Source of the DNA: an uncultured Pseudoxanthomonas sp.
GTDB lineage: Bacteria > Pseudomonadota > Gammaproteobacteria > Xanthomonadales > Xanthomonadaceae
Assembly (NCBI GenBank): GCA_946479745.1
Contig: CAMLGZ010000007.1
Span: 1 to 64,000 of the forward strand
Direction: 5' to 3'
Length of the DNA: 64,000 bases
Numbering within the stretch: position 1 is the stretch's first letter; the number at the start of each line of letters is the position of its first letter. Positions 36,137 to 46,144 of this stretch are shown here, one piece after another. The notes under the pieces were generated by a model. The model was not told the DNA's origin. It worked only from the letters and a program-made list of their open reading frames with translations, and ran no database searches. The position numbers were made by a program, and so were the translations under genes.

Positions 36137-37141
36137 TTAGACCACGCGGGCGCGCAACAGGTCGTGAATATTGAGCGCGCCCACGGCGCGGCCGGCTTCG
36201 TCCACCACGATCAGGCCGCTGATCTTGTGGGTTTCCATCAGGCGCGCCGCTTCCACCGCCAACTGGTCGGCGGCGATGGTCTTGGGGCCGCGCGTCATCA
36301 CCTCGGCGATCATCGCGGTACGCACGTCGAGCGTCGCATCGTCCAGCGTGCGGCGCAGATCGCCATCGGTGAACAGCCCGATCAGCTTGCCCGAGTCGTC
36401 GACCACGGCGGTCATGCCCAGGCGCTTGCGGCTCATTTCCATCAGCGCTTCGCTGAGCGTTGCGCCCAGGCCGACGCGCGGCACATCGTCACCGGCATGC
36501 ATCACGTCGGTGATGTGCAGCAGCAGGCGGCGGCCCAGGCTGCCGGCCGGATGCGAGCGGGCAAAGTCGTCGGCGGTGAATCCACGCGCTTCCAACAGTG
36601 CCACGGCCAAGGCATCCCCCATGGCCAGGGTGGCGGTGGTGCTGGAGGTGGGTGCCAGATCCAGCGGGCAGGCTTCGGCGGGCACGCTGACGTCCAGGTG
36701 CACGTCGGATTCGCGCGCCAGCGTCGATTGCGGCCTGCCGGTCATCGCGATAACCGCATTGCCCTGGCGCTTGAGCACCGGCAACAGGGTCAGGATCTCG
36801 TCGGACTCGCCCGAATAGGACAAGGCCAGCACCACGTCCGCGTCGGTGATCATGCCCAGGTCGCCGTGGCCGGCTTCGCCCGGATGCACATAGAAAGCCG
36901 GGGTGCCGGTGGAGGCCAGCGTCGCTGCGATCTTGCGCGCGATATGCCCGGACTTGCCCATGCCGGTAGCGACCACGCGTCCCTTGGAAGCCAGGATCAG
37001 CTTGCAGGCCGCGGAGAACTCGCCATCGATCCGGGTCGCCAGGTGCTGCAGCGCCTGGGCTTCGATCTCGACCACGCGGCGGCCGCTGGCGGCCAGGCTG
37101 GCGTCGGTCGGTAGGGCGGTTTGTGGCAGCAACTCGGGCAT
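36137..37141 (-). CDS. kdsD: D-arabinose 5-phosphate isomerase
   Basis: A 334-residue enzyme that converts ribulose 5-phosphate to arabinose 5-phosphate, the first Kdo precursor. SIS domain (about 45-180, with GMGKSGHIARKI and SYSGES) and two CBS domains (about 210-330). First gene of the LPS/rpoN/PTS operon; divergent from ibaG. Confidence 0.96.
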   Translation of the reverse strand: MPELLPQTALPTDASLAASGRRVVEIEAQALQHLATRIDGEFSAACKLILASKGRVVATGMGKSGHIARKIAATLASTGTPAFYVHPGEAGHGDLGMITDADVVLALSYSGESDEILTLLPVLKRQGNAVIAMTGRPQSTLARESDVHLDVSVPAEACPLDLAPTSSTTATLAMGDALAVALLEARGFTADDFARSHPAGSLGRRLLLHITDVMHAGDDVPRVGLGATLSEALMEMSRKRLGMTAVVDDSGKLIGLFTDGDLRRTLDDATLDVRTAMIAEVMTRGPKTIAADQLAVEAARLMETHKISGLIVVDEAGRAVGALNIHDLLRARVV

Positions 37142-37194
37142 GCGGGCGCCGGGCGGAGGTTAGAATGACCGTTCATTTTATAAGGAAAGGCACG

Positions 37195-37434
37195 TTGGAC
37201 GCCGAAACCATCCGTAAACTGATAGAAACCGGCCTGCCGGGGGCTGAAGTACAGGTGCAGGGCGACGATGGCGTGCATTTCGAGGCCAGCGTGGTGTCCG
37301 AGGCGTTTCGCGGCAAGCTGCCGCTGGCCCGCCACCGGCTGGTGTACGCGACGCTGGGCGATCTGATGGGCGGGGCGATCCACGCCCTGGCGCTGAAGAC
37401 CGTCACGCCCGATGAAGCCGGGCAATCCCGCTGA
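37195..37434 (+). CDS. ibaG: BolA family protein IbaG
   Basis: A 79-residue BolA-like protein (YrbA/IbaG) that partners monothiol glutaredoxin in iron-sulfur and acid-stress handling. Conserved GDDGVHFEASVVS and ARHRLVYATLGD segments. The best start is a TTG at 37195, which gives the usual LDAETIRKLIE N-terminus and has AAGGAAAGG upstream; an ATG at 37165 would add ten residues not seen in homologs. Sits 67 bases before murA, as in many gammaproteobacteria. Confidence 0.9.
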   Translation: MDAETIRKLIETGLPGAEVQVQGDDGVHFEASVVSEAFRGKLPLARHRLVYATLGDLMGGAIHALALKTVTPDEAGQSR

Positions 37435-37441
37435 TCAATCA

Positions 37442-37462
37442 GGGAAGAGCCGCGCTCTTCCC
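37442..37462. repeat. Perfect 9-bp hairpin between ibaG and murA
   Basis: GGGAAGAGC and GCTCTTCCC with a CGC loop. No T-run follows, so transcription may pass into murA; the hairpin could protect the upstream mRNA or slow the polymerase. Confidence 0.6.
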
Positions 37463-37471
37463 GCTTCCTAA

Positions 37472-38773
<1,302 letters not shown>

Positions 38774-38798
38774 GCAGGATGACCCTGGGCAGACCGAC

Positions 38799-39125
38799 AT
38801 GAACGCAAATCTCTCCAAACCGCGCAGCCGTTTCTCGACCCGCCGCAAAGCCTTGCTGGGGTTGGTGGCGATCGCCCTGGGCGTGGTCGGCTGGCTGCAG
38901 TACGCCGGCGCTGCCGGCATCAGCGGCATTCCTACCAAAGAGATGGACTGGAACGCCGACGGCACGGTCACCCAGCAGGAAATCATGCAGGCGTTCTATG
39001 CGGTCGGGGTCACCAAGACCAGTGAAGGGAAGCGCGAATGCAGCGAGTACTACTGGCGCCAGGACAAGCGCGGCATCCGTGTCGATTGCCGGACCACCAT
39101 GGCGGCCGAGCCGGAGAAGAAGTAA
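38799..39125 (+). CDS. EF-hand-like membrane-anchored or secreted protein
   Basis: A 108-residue protein: basic N-terminus (about 1-17), a hydrophobic segment KALLGLVAIALGVVGWLQY that is a signal anchor or signal peptide, then one EF-hand-like loop DWNADGTVTQQE (D-N-D-G-V-E spacing) and a cysteine pair (ECSEYY and VDCRTT). The EF-hand spacing suggests calcium binding, as inference. It follows murA by 25 bases and is closed by a terminator, so it belongs to the ibaG-murA transcript. Confidence 0.75.
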   Translation: MNANLSKPRSRFSTRRKALLGLVAIALGVVGWLQYAGAAGISGIPTKEMDWNADGTVTQQEIMQAFYAVGVTKTSEGKRECSEYYWRQDKRGIRVDCRTTMAAEPEKK

Positions 39126-39126
39126 A

Positions 39127-39155
39127 AAAAGCCCGGCGATGCCGGGCTTTTTCTG
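39127..39155 (+). terminator. Intrinsic terminator after the EF-hand gene
   Basis: AAAAAGCCCGGC, GAT loop, GCCGGGCTTTTTC. It starts within a few bases of the stop codon and ends the ibaG-murA-EF-hand transcript. Confidence 0.92.
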
Positions 39156-39159
39156 CAGC

Positions 39160-39222
39160 GCGTAAGGCGGGCACTGCCCGCCCCCGTATCCAGTAGGGGC
39201 AGGCTCTACAAGGGTGCTTGGC
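39160..39222. repeat. Degenerate REP-like palindrome
   Basis: GTAAGGCGGGCACTGCCCGC at about 39163 resembles the element at 62685 but its GTAG is changed to GTAA, and the inverted mate (GGGGCAGGCTCTACA) is poor. Probably a decayed GTAG-type pair between convergent genes. Confidence 0.5.
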
Positions 39223-39242
39223 CTTGCACGGGAACGTTCCCG

Positions 39243-39920
39243 TCAGTGCCAGGCCTTGACCTGCAGGTCGATCGAATCCTGTCCGTCCTCGCGTTGCAAG
39301 ATGCGTGCCGGCACCGGCATGTTGGGCACTATCCATACGATCGTCTGCTTGTTGCCGGCAGTACGCACGAGCTTGGTGGCATCGCGCGATTGCCCGCCGA
39401 CAGTGATCTTTTCCTTGCCGGCCACCTGGTAGCTCAGGCTTTTGGCACTGCCGTTCTCGACCATGCGGTAGGTGAGCGGCTTGCCGGCGGCTACGTCACG
39501 CACCACGGCCAGGTTGATCAATAACGCATCCATGTCGCCCGTCTTCAACGCGACCGGTCCGGCGCGTTCGGGTTTGACGTCGCCAGACCAAGTCGCCTGG
39601 TTCTTGCCCCAGTCGAAGTTCGCATTGACCGCTTTCTTCTTCACCAGCACTCGCGACAGATCGGCGCTGGAGAGAGGGCGCAGCCAGCCGCCCTGCTCGT
39701 CGAACACCGTCTTCTGGCTCAAGTCCACCAACTGGTTCTTGATGGTCAGGCTGTATTGCCAGCGGTTGCCGCCCTGCGAGGTGATCGACATCTGCCCGTC
39801 GCCCTGCATGCCCATCGCGTTGGCCTGGTATTGGGCCGAGAACGCTTCGACAGCAGCGGCCGGCAGACTCGGCACCGCCAGCAGACCGGCGGCGACAACG
39901 GCAGTGATTCGGATTTTCAT
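39243..39920 (-). CDS. DUF3108 periplasmic protein (downstream copy)
   Basis: A 225-residue exported protein: signal peptide (about 1-23) and DUF3108 domain, with AFSAQYQANAMGMQGDGQM at its start and a RILQREDGQDSIDLQV ending. The function is unknown; the gene is often next to purN/purM in xanthomonads. It follows its paralogue by 3 bases. Confidence 0.88.
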   Translation of the reverse strand: MKIRITAVVAAGLLAVPSLPAAAVEAFSAQYQANAMGMQGDGQMSITSQGGNRWQYSLTIKNQLVDLSQKTVFDEQGGWLRPLSSADLSRVLVKKKAVNANFDWGKNQATWSGDVKPERAGPVALKTGDMDALLINLAVVRDVAAGKPLTYRMVENGSAKSLSYQVAGKEKITVGGQSRDATKLVRTAGNKQTIVWIVPNMPVPARILQREDGQDSIDLQVKAWH

Positions 39921-39923
39921 GGC

Positions 39924-40655
39924 TTATTGCACTCCTTGGTATTCGACCAGGCGCAGGTCGATGGTGTCCTGGCCGTTCTCGCGGCGCAGGATCCGGACCG
40001 GGGTAGGGACGCCATTGGCGACCCAGAAAATGGTTTCGTCGTTGCCGCCGTTGGTGCGGGCCACGCGCATGGCGTCGTAGCTCAGGTCGTCCACGGCGAC
40101 GATCTCGGTCTGTTCGGCAACGGCGTACTGATAATCGCGGACGCGGCCGTCGTCGACCACCCGATAGTCGAGCGACTTGCCGGGCTGGGCGTCGCGGATC
40201 ACTGCAAGATTCATCAGCAGCGAGCTCATGTCGCCGAGGCGTAGCGGCACCGGCGCGGCGCGCGACTTCTTCACGTCGCCTTGCCAGCGCGCGCTCAGTG
40301 CGTTCCAGTCGTAGGTGCCGGAGATCTTCTTGCCGGTGAACAACGCGTGCTTGACCGTAGCCTGGCTGAGCGGGCGGTACGTATCGCCTACCGTGTCGAA
40401 CAAGGTGCTTTGCTCGATGTTCAAGCCCACCAGGTGCGCGAATCCGCGAGTGCCGCGAATGCCCAGGTCCACGCGCCAGCGGTTGCCGTCGTTCTGCACC
40501 ACCTGCATCTTGGCGCTGCCCGCAAGCTTGCCTTCGTTATAGGCCTGATAAGTGGCCACAAAAGGTTCGAGCGCAAACGCGGGCATGCTGGCCAGGGCCA
40601 GCACACCGGTCAGCAATGCGCGGGAGAGTATTCCGCGGGGGAGCAGGGGGGTCAT
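39924..40655 (-). CDS. DUF3108 periplasmic protein (upstream copy)
   Basis: A 243-residue exported protein, signal peptide about 1-28, with FVATYQAYNEGKLAGSAKM and RILRRENGQDTIDLRLVE paralogous to the downstream gene. The start overlaps the purN stop by 4 bases, so purM-DUF2238-purN-DUF3108-DUF3108 is likely one operon. A tandem duplication that has since diverged. Confidence 0.88.
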   Translation of the reverse strand: MTPLLPRGILSRALLTGVLALASMPAFALEPFVATYQAYNEGKLAGSAKMQVVQNDGNRWRVDLGIRGTRGFAHLVGLNIEQSTLFDTVGDTYRPLSQATVKHALFTGKKISGTYDWNALSARWQGDVKKSRAAPVPLRLGDMSSLLMNLAVIRDAQPGKSLDYRVVDDGRVRDYQYAVAEQTEIVAVDDLSYDAMRVARTNGGNDETIFWVANGVPTPVRILRRENGQDTIDLRLVEYQGVQ

Positions 40656-41326
40656 GGAGAAGATGCGGCGTCCGGAGGCGTCAGATTACCGGCAGAATCT
40701 AGACGCAGGGGTCTAAATATGGGCTGACCATCGCAGAACGCCACGCCGTCGCGTTCAGCGAGCCGCCCGGCGGCGGCCAGGCGCATGACCGCCGCCAGCA
40801 GCGCGTGTTCCTGCGGAAGCAGCCGCTGGGCCAGGGTTTGCGCCGTATCCCCGGGCAGCACGGGAATGCTGGCTTGGGCGATCACGCTGCCGGCGTCCAG
40901 TTCAGGTATGACGAAGTGCACGCTGCCGCCATGGCGGTCGTCGCCGGCCTCCAGCGCGCACGCGTGGGTGTGCAGGCCGCGGTATTTCGGCAGCAGGGAC
41001 GGGTGGATATTGAGCAGCCGTCCGCGGAAAAGCGCGATGAAATCGTCGCCCAGGATGCGCATGTAGCCCGCGCATACCACCCAGTCGGGCCGGCAGGCGG
41101 CGACCGCTTCGCCCATTACCCGGTCGAAAGAAGCGCGATCAGGAAACGAGCGCGCATCGGCTGCCCAACGCGTGGCTTCCGGAACGCGCGCCAATGCCGG
41201 CGCCTGTGGTTTGTCCGAGAATACGCCGACGATTTCGGCATTCAGTCGCCCGGCCGCGATCGTATCCAGCAGCGCCTGCAGATTGCTGCCGTGGCCGGAG
41301 ACCAGGACGGCGATGCGCCCGCTCAT
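40652..41326 (-). CDS. purN: Phosphoribosylglycinamide formyltransferase
   Basis: A 224-residue enzyme of purine synthesis that formylates GAR with 10-formyl-THF. GHGSNLQALLD near the N-terminus, the catalytic Asn-His pair in LNIHPSLLPKYRG and the Asp in ELDAGSVIAQA are intact. ATG at 41326 overlaps the DUF2238 stop by 4 bases. Confidence 0.96.
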   Translation of the reverse strand: MSGRIAVLVSGHGSNLQALLDTIAAGRLNAEIVGVFSDKPQAPALARVPEATRWAADARSFPDRASFDRVMGEAVAACRPDWVVCAGYMRILGDDFIALFRGRLLNIHPSLLPKYRGLHTHACALEAGDDRHGGSVHFVIPELDAGSVIAQASIPVLPGDTAQTLAQRLLPQEHALLAAVMRLAAAGRLAERDGVAFCDGQPIFRPLRLDSAGNLTPPDAASSP

Positions 41327-41952
41327 GGGGTTGCGGCTTGAGCGGTTTGAATCGCGGGAGCATTGCCGCGCGGCCATGCGCTCAGTGCGCCCAGCGTGGC
41401 CAGCAACATATCGGCGTGCGCATCCCACATGTCGCCCTGCTGGCCGTTGTACGACTCCGCGGCCTCGGGCGAAAGCGTCAGGGCGATGGCCCATTCCAGC
41501 CATTCGTACAGCAGGCTGCTGCACATGATCGCCGCGACCGTGAGCACGAACGCCTGGCGCGGGGTGAGCGGCCAGCGCTGGCGCAGGTAGTGCAGGACCG
41601 CGGGAGCGAAACAGACGCCATAGAGAAGATGGATCAGCCGATCCATGTTGTTGCGTTTCCAACCGAAGGCGTGTTGCGGCGACCATCCGGTTACTGCCTG
41701 TATCCATTGATCGTACGGAACGTTGGAGTACAACCAGCGCGCGGCGACGCTGTGCACGCAGATGAACGCGCAGATCAGGGCAAATTGCCAGGTGAGCATC
41801 GGCCAACGGCGGTCGTGCCGCCACAGCCAGATCAATCCGACCACCGTGAGGCTGCTGTGCAGGGCCTGTTCCGCAGGCCAGAGCGGCGCGATCCAGCTCG
41901 CCGCGAACACGGCAAGCGTCAGCGCCAAGGCGACTTTCTTTGCGGCGAACAT
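41323..41952 (-). CDS. DUF2238 (YjdF-type) integral membrane protein
   Basis: A 209-residue protein with five or six transmembrane helices. Conserved charged motifs DRLIHLLYG and GDMWDAHADMLLATLGA are typical of DUF2238. Function unknown. It lies between purM (8 bases) and purN (4-base overlap), so it is translated with the purine enzymes without an obvious reason. Confidence 0.88.
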   Translation of the reverse strand: MFAAKKVALALTLAVFAASWIAPLWPAEQALHSSLTVVGLIWLWRHDRRWPMLTWQFALICAFICVHSVAARWLYSNVPYDQWIQAVTGWSPQHAFGWKRNNMDRLIHLLYGVCFAPAVLHYLRQRWPLTPRQAFVLTVAAIMCSSLLYEWLEWAIALTLSPEAAESYNGQQGDMWDAHADMLLATLGALSAWPRGNAPAIQTAQAATP

Positions 41953-41960
41953 GAAAGGCC

Positions 41961-42995
41961 TCAGCCGATCTTCAAGCGTTCGGCGCCGTCCGACTTCACT
42001 ACTTCGCCGATCCGCCAATGGCCCAGGCCCAGGCGCTCGATATCGGCCTCCAGCACGGCGGCTTGATCCTGAGCGACGATCAGCACGAAACCGATGCCGC
42101 AGTTGAAGGTGCGCCACATTTCGGCATCCGCCACTGCGCCTTCGCGTTGCAGCCAGTCGAACACCGGCGGCAAAGGCCACGCGCTGGGGTCGATCTCCAA
42201 ACCCAGCGGCTTGGGCACCACGCGGATGATCTTTTCGACCAGCGCACCGCCGGTGACGTGGGCCATGGCGTGGATGTCGTGCTTGGCCAGCAGTTCCAGC
42301 ATCGGCTTCACATAGATGCGCGTAGGCTCCATCAAGGCATCGGCCAACTTCACGCCGCCTACGTCGAGGTCCAGCCCGCCGTTGTCGGGTGTGGCGCCAG
42401 CGCGCGCCAGGATCTTGCGTATCAGCGAATAGCCGTTGGAATGCGGGCCGCTGGAAGCGATGCCGACCAGCACATCGCCCTCGCGGACGCGACCGCCGTC
42501 GATCAGCCTGGCTTTTTCCACCGCGCCGACGGTGAAGCCGGCCAGATCGTATTCGCCGGGCGGATACATGTCGGGCATTTCCGCCGTTTCGCCGCCGATC
42601 AGGGCGCAACCGGCGATTTCGCAACCCTTGGCGATGCCGCCCACCACGTCGACTGTGGTCGCCACATCCAACTTGCCGGTAGCGAAATAATCGAGGAAGA
42701 ACAGCGGTTCGGCGCCTTGCACCAGCACATCGTTGACGCACATGGCGACCAGATCGATGCCGATGGTGTCGTGCCGGTTCAGCTGTTTGGCCAGGATCAG
42801 TTTGGTGCCCACGCCGTCGGTGCCCGAAACCAGCACCGGTTCCTTGTACTTGCCGGACAGATCGAACAACCCGCCGAAGCCGCCGATCCCGCCGCCCAGC
42901 ACTTCCGGACGCAGGGTGCGCCGGATGGCCGGTTTGATGCGTTCTACGACCTCATTGCCCGCATCGATATCGACTCCGGCATCGCGGTAAGTCAT
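41961..42995 (-). CDS. purM: Phosphoribosylformylglycinamidine cyclo-ligase
   Basis: A 344-residue AIR synthetase of purine synthesis. Segments [31 protein letters not shown] and [15 protein letters not shown] are intact. The ATG at 42995 ([11 protein letters not shown]) matches homologs; an upstream GTG at 43028 is in frame and cannot be excluded because neither has a strong ribosome site. Divergent from the DUF2066 gene. Confidence 0.95.
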   Translation of the reverse strand: MTYRDAGVDIDAGNEVVERIKPAIRRTLRPEVLGGGIGGFGGLFDLSGKYKEPVLVSGTDGVGTKLILAKQLNRHDTIGIDLVAMCVNDVLVQGAEPLFFLDYFATGKLDVATTVDVVGGIAKGCEIAGCALIGGETAEMPDMYPPGEYDLAGFTVGAVEKARLIDGGRVREGDVLVGIASSGPHSNGYSLIRKILARAGATPDNGGLDLDVGGVKLADALMEPTRIYVKPMLELLAKHDIHAMAHVTGGALVEKIIRVVPKPLGLEIDPSAWPLPPVFDWLQREGAVADAEMWRTFNCGIGFVLIVAQDQAAVLEADIERLGLGHWRIGEVVKSDGAERLKIG

Positions 42996-43181
42996 CGGGG
43001 CGGGGGCGGGCGGGGTGGACTGGGTCACGGAAGAGCCGTTGCGGGGCGGAAGAGCCGTTGATTTTAAGGGAATACGCGGGCGAATCGTCCGTCCTGAACG
43101 GCCCAGATTGGCGCGAGGGGCGCATTCGGGCAACAATTCACCTCGTTCGCCAGGCAATCGCTGGCTACAAGGATGCTCTAG

Positions 43182-44255
43182 ATGCGCCGGATTTCTGGAT
43201 TTGCGTGGGTCGCGGTTCTTTCCTTGCTACTGGCCTCCCCGGCCTGGGCGCAGAGCGGGCTGCGCACTGAAGGCGACCGCGCCGGCGCGCAGGGCGTGTA
43301 CGACGCCGAAGTGCCCGTCAACGGCCAGGGAGAAGCCGAGCGCAACAGCGCTTTCGCGCGTGCGTTGAGCATGGTGCTGGGCAAACTCAGCGGCGATCGC
43401 AGCGCAGCGGGCCGTCCCGGTGTAGGCGCGGAACTGCGCAACGCCAAGAACTACGTCGCCAGCTATGACTACCGCCAGGACCAGGGCACTTCACCCACCG
43501 GCGCCCCCACCTTCCGCAGCACGCTGGTGGTGCGCTTCACGCCGGCAGAAGTCGATTCGCTGATGGGCGCACTGGGCTTGCCGGTGTGGCCGCAGCCGCG
43601 GCCCAAGCCGGTGGTCTGGCTGGCCATCGACGATGGCAGCGGTCCGCGGCTGGTGGGTCTGCCGCAGTCCAATGCGGCCCGGCCTTTACTGAATCGCGCG
43701 GTCGAACGCGGCTATAAACTCGGCCTGCCCGCCGGCAATGCCGCCGAACAGGCTTTGGTCGGCGCCATCTGGCGTCAGGACAGCGCCGCCGTGGCGCGCG
43801 CTTCGGCCAAGTACAGCCCGCCGATGCAATTGCTGGGCAAGCTCTACCGCGCCAAGGCCGGCGGCTGGGTCGCTGACTGGGTGTTCGTGGACAACGGCAA
43901 GATCCTGTCGAAATGGACCAGCAAGAACGCCGATGCGCGCGGCGCCATGGCTGCCGGCGCCGACGGCGCGGCCGAAGCCTTGATGAAACGCTACGGAAAA
44001 CGCGGTAGCGGAGGTTCGTCGGGCACCTACCGTGTGATCTTCACCGGTATCGACAGCGCCGACGATTACCTGCGTCTGTCGGCCGCATTGCAGGGCATCA
44101 GCGTGGTGCGCAAGATCACCCCGGTGCGTGCCAGCGGCAGCACGTTGGAAGTGGATCTGGAGTTGCTGACGGGGTTGTCGGGCTTCAAGCGCATGCTGGG
44201 CGACGGTCCGCTGGAAGGCGGCGAGGGCGATCCTCCTGTCTACCATCTGAGGTGA
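43182..44255 (+). CDS. DUF2066 exported protein
   Basis: A 357-residue protein with a Sec signal (about 1-24, ending AWAQ) and a DUF2066 domain. No catalytic motif recognised. It starts an operon with the AI-2E-type transporter (7 bases) and hda (GTGA overlap), a conserved order in Xanthomonadaceae and Pseudomonas opposite purM. Confidence 0.87.
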   Translation: MRRISGFAWVAVLSLLLASPAWAQSGLRTEGDRAGAQGVYDAEVPVNGQGEAERNSAFARALSMVLGKLSGDRSAAGRPGVGAELRNAKNYVASYDYRQDQGTSPTGAPTFRSTLVVRFTPAEVDSLMGALGLPVWPQPRPKPVVWLAIDDGSGPRLVGLPQSNAARPLLNRAVERGYKLGLPAGNAAEQALVGAIWRQDSAAVARASAKYSPPMQLLGKLYRAKAGGWVADWVFVDNGKILSKWTSKNADARGAMAAGADGAAEALMKRYGKRGSGGSSGTYRVIFTGIDSADDYLRLSAALQGISVVRKITPVRASGSTLEVDLELLTGLSGFKRMLGDGPLEGGEGDPPVYHLR

Positions 44256-44262
44256 CCCTGGC

Positions 44263-45441
44263 ATGACCGAAAATCCCGAATTCGAAATCGCACGCTTCCT
44301 GCGTCGCCTGCAATGGGCCGCTTTGGGCGCAGGCGCGTGCTGGTTGCTCTGGCTGCTTGCGCCCATCCTGACACCGTTCGCGGTGGCGGCCCTGCTGGGC
44401 TGGCTGGGCGATCCGCTGGTGGATCGTCTGGAACTGGCCGGCCGTTCCCGCAATACCGCGGTGATCCTGGTGTTCACGCTGATGGCACTGCTGTTGGCGC
44501 TGGTGCTGATCATCCTGGTGCCGGTGATCGAGAGCCAGATCGCGACCCTCATCGAATCGCTGCCGCGCTACCGGCTCTGGGTCACCGGGGTGGCCATTCC
44601 CTGGATCGAGGGGCGCTTCGGTATTCAGATCGCCACATGGCTGGATCTGGACCATCTGATCGAGCTGGTGCGCAGCAACTGGGAGCGCGCCGGTGGCATG
44701 GCGGCGACGGTGCTGGGCTACGTTTCGCGCTCGGGCTTCGCGCTGATCGGCTGGATGGCCAATCTGGTGCTGATCCCGGTCATCACTTTCTTCTTCCTGC
44801 GCGACTGGGACCTGATCGTGGGCCGCGTGGCCTCGATGGTGCCGCGCGACCATATCGAAACCGTGAGCCGGCTGGCGCGCGAATCCAGCGATGTGCTGGG
44901 CGGTTTTTTGCGCGGTCAATTCCTGGTGATGATCATTCTGGGAATCATGTACGGCATCGGCCTGTGGGCGGTGGGCCTGGACCTGGGCATCCTGATCGGC
45001 ATCATCGCCGGCCTGCTGACCTTCGTGCCTTATCTGGGGCCGACCAGCGGCGTGGTGCTCGGCGTGCTGGCCGCGCTGATGCAGTACGGGGACTGGAAGC
45101 ATATCGCCGGCGTGCTGGCGGTGTTCGGCGTGGGCCAGCTGATCGAGAGCTACTGGCTGACCCCGAAGCTGGTGGGCGACCGCATCGGTCTGCATCCGGT
45201 CGCGGTGGTGTTCGCGGTGCTGGCCGGCGGCCAGCTTTTCGGGTTCCTGGGCATGCTGCTGGCGTTGCCGATGGCCGCGGTAGTCAACGTGCTGCTCCGC
45301 TACGCGCACGAACGCTACACGCAGAGCACGCTCTATGCCGGCGAACACGCCACGATCATTCTGGATACATACGTGGATAAAGATGTCGTGGAAAAGGACA
45401 TCGTCGTCGAAACCCCGGCCAAGGTCGCCGATCAGAAGTGA
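44263..45441 (+). CDS. AI-2E family transporter (PerM/UPF0118)
   Basis: A 392-residue membrane protein with about eight helices and the family signature PYLGPTSGVVLGVLAALMQ plus the long central region LPRYRLWVTGVAIP. Members export autoinducer-2-like molecules or exchange Na+/H+; the substrate here is not known. A charged C-terminal tail VDKDVVEKDIVVE follows the last helix. Confidence 0.9.
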   Translation: MTENPEFEIARFLRRLQWAALGAGACWLLWLLAPILTPFAVAALLGWLGDPLVDRLELAGRSRNTAVILVFTLMALLLALVLIILVPVIESQIATLIESLPRYRLWVTGVAIPWIEGRFGIQIATWLDLDHLIELVRSNWERAGGMAATVLGYVSRSGFALIGWMANLVLIPVITFFFLRDWDLIVGRVASMVPRDHIETVSRLARESSDVLGGFLRGQFLVMIILGIMYGIGLWAVGLDLGILIGIIAGLLTFVPYLGPTSGVVLGVLAALMQYGDWKHIAGVLAVFGVGQLIESYWLTPKLVGDRIGLHPVAVVFAVLAGGQLFGFLGMLLALPMAAVVNVLLRYAHERYTQSTLYAGEHATIILDTYVDKDVVEKDIVVETPAKVADQK

Positions 45442-46136
45442 GCGTTCCGCAATTGCCGCTGGCATTGCGCTACCCGCCCGACCAGCGCCTGGAAAGTTTC
45501 ATCGCCGCGCCGCAGGGCGCCATCGCGCAACTGCGCGAACTTGCGCATGCGCAGGGCGCGGACTGGCTTTACGTGGCGGGCGCCACCGGCACCGGCAAGA
45601 CCCACTTGGCGTTGGCGCTGTGCGCCGCTGCGCAACAGGCCGGCCGCCGCTCAGCTTATCTGCCGCTGATGGCGGCGAGCGGGCGGCTGCGCGATGCGCT
45701 GGATGCGCTGGAAGGCAACGATGTGGTCGCATTGGACGGACTGGAGGCCGTTGCAGGCCATCGCGACGACGAGATAGCGCTGTTCGATTTCCATAACCGC
45801 GCGCGCAGCGCCGGCTTGAATCTGCTTTATGCGGCGCGTGAGATGCCCGATGCGCTGGATCTGGTCCTTCCCGACCTGCGTTCGCGGTTGTCCCAGAATG
45901 CACGCATCGCATTGCATCCGCTCCACGACGTCTCCCGGGCCGAGGTGTTGCGCGATCGCGCCCAGCGGCGTGGTCTGGTGCTTGAGGAGGCCGCCATCGA
46001 CTGGATGCTTTCCCGTACCGACCGCAATCTGGCCAGTCTGGTCGCTTTACTGGACCGTCTGGATCGCGAATCGCTGGCTGCGCAACGGAGAATCACGGTG
46101 CCTTTTCTGCGCCAGGTAATGGATGCGCAAACTTAA
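45438..46136 (+). CDS. hda: DnaA inactivator Hda
   Basis: A 232-residue AAA+ protein that with the beta clamp stimulates ATP hydrolysis by DnaA after initiation. N-terminal clamp-binding peptide VPQLPLALRYP, Walker A GATGTGKTHLAL, Walker B VVALDGLEAV, sensor II arginine region DLRSRLSQNA. Start is a GTG that overlaps the transporter stop by 4 bases. Confidence 0.94.
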   Translation: MSVPQLPLALRYPPDQRLESFIAAPQGAIAQLRELAHAQGADWLYVAGATGTGKTHLALALCAAAQQAGRRSAYLPLMAASGRLRDALDALEGNDVVALDGLEAVAGHRDDEIALFDFHNRARSAGLNLLYAAREMPDALDLVLPDLRSRLSQNARIALHPLHDVSRAEVLRDRAQRRGLVLEEAAIDWMLSRTDRNLASLVALLDRLDRESLAAQRRITVPFLRQVMDAQT

Positions 46137-46144
46137 GGCCTTGC

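Noticed and set aside
39243..40655. One broken gene split into two DUF3108 halves
   Set aside because: Each has its own signal peptide, full domain and matching end motif, so they are paralogues and not fragments.
44185..45465. 426-codon minus-strand frame over the AI-2E transporter
   Set aside because: His/Gln/Asp-rich shadow of a membrane protein gene; no start site.
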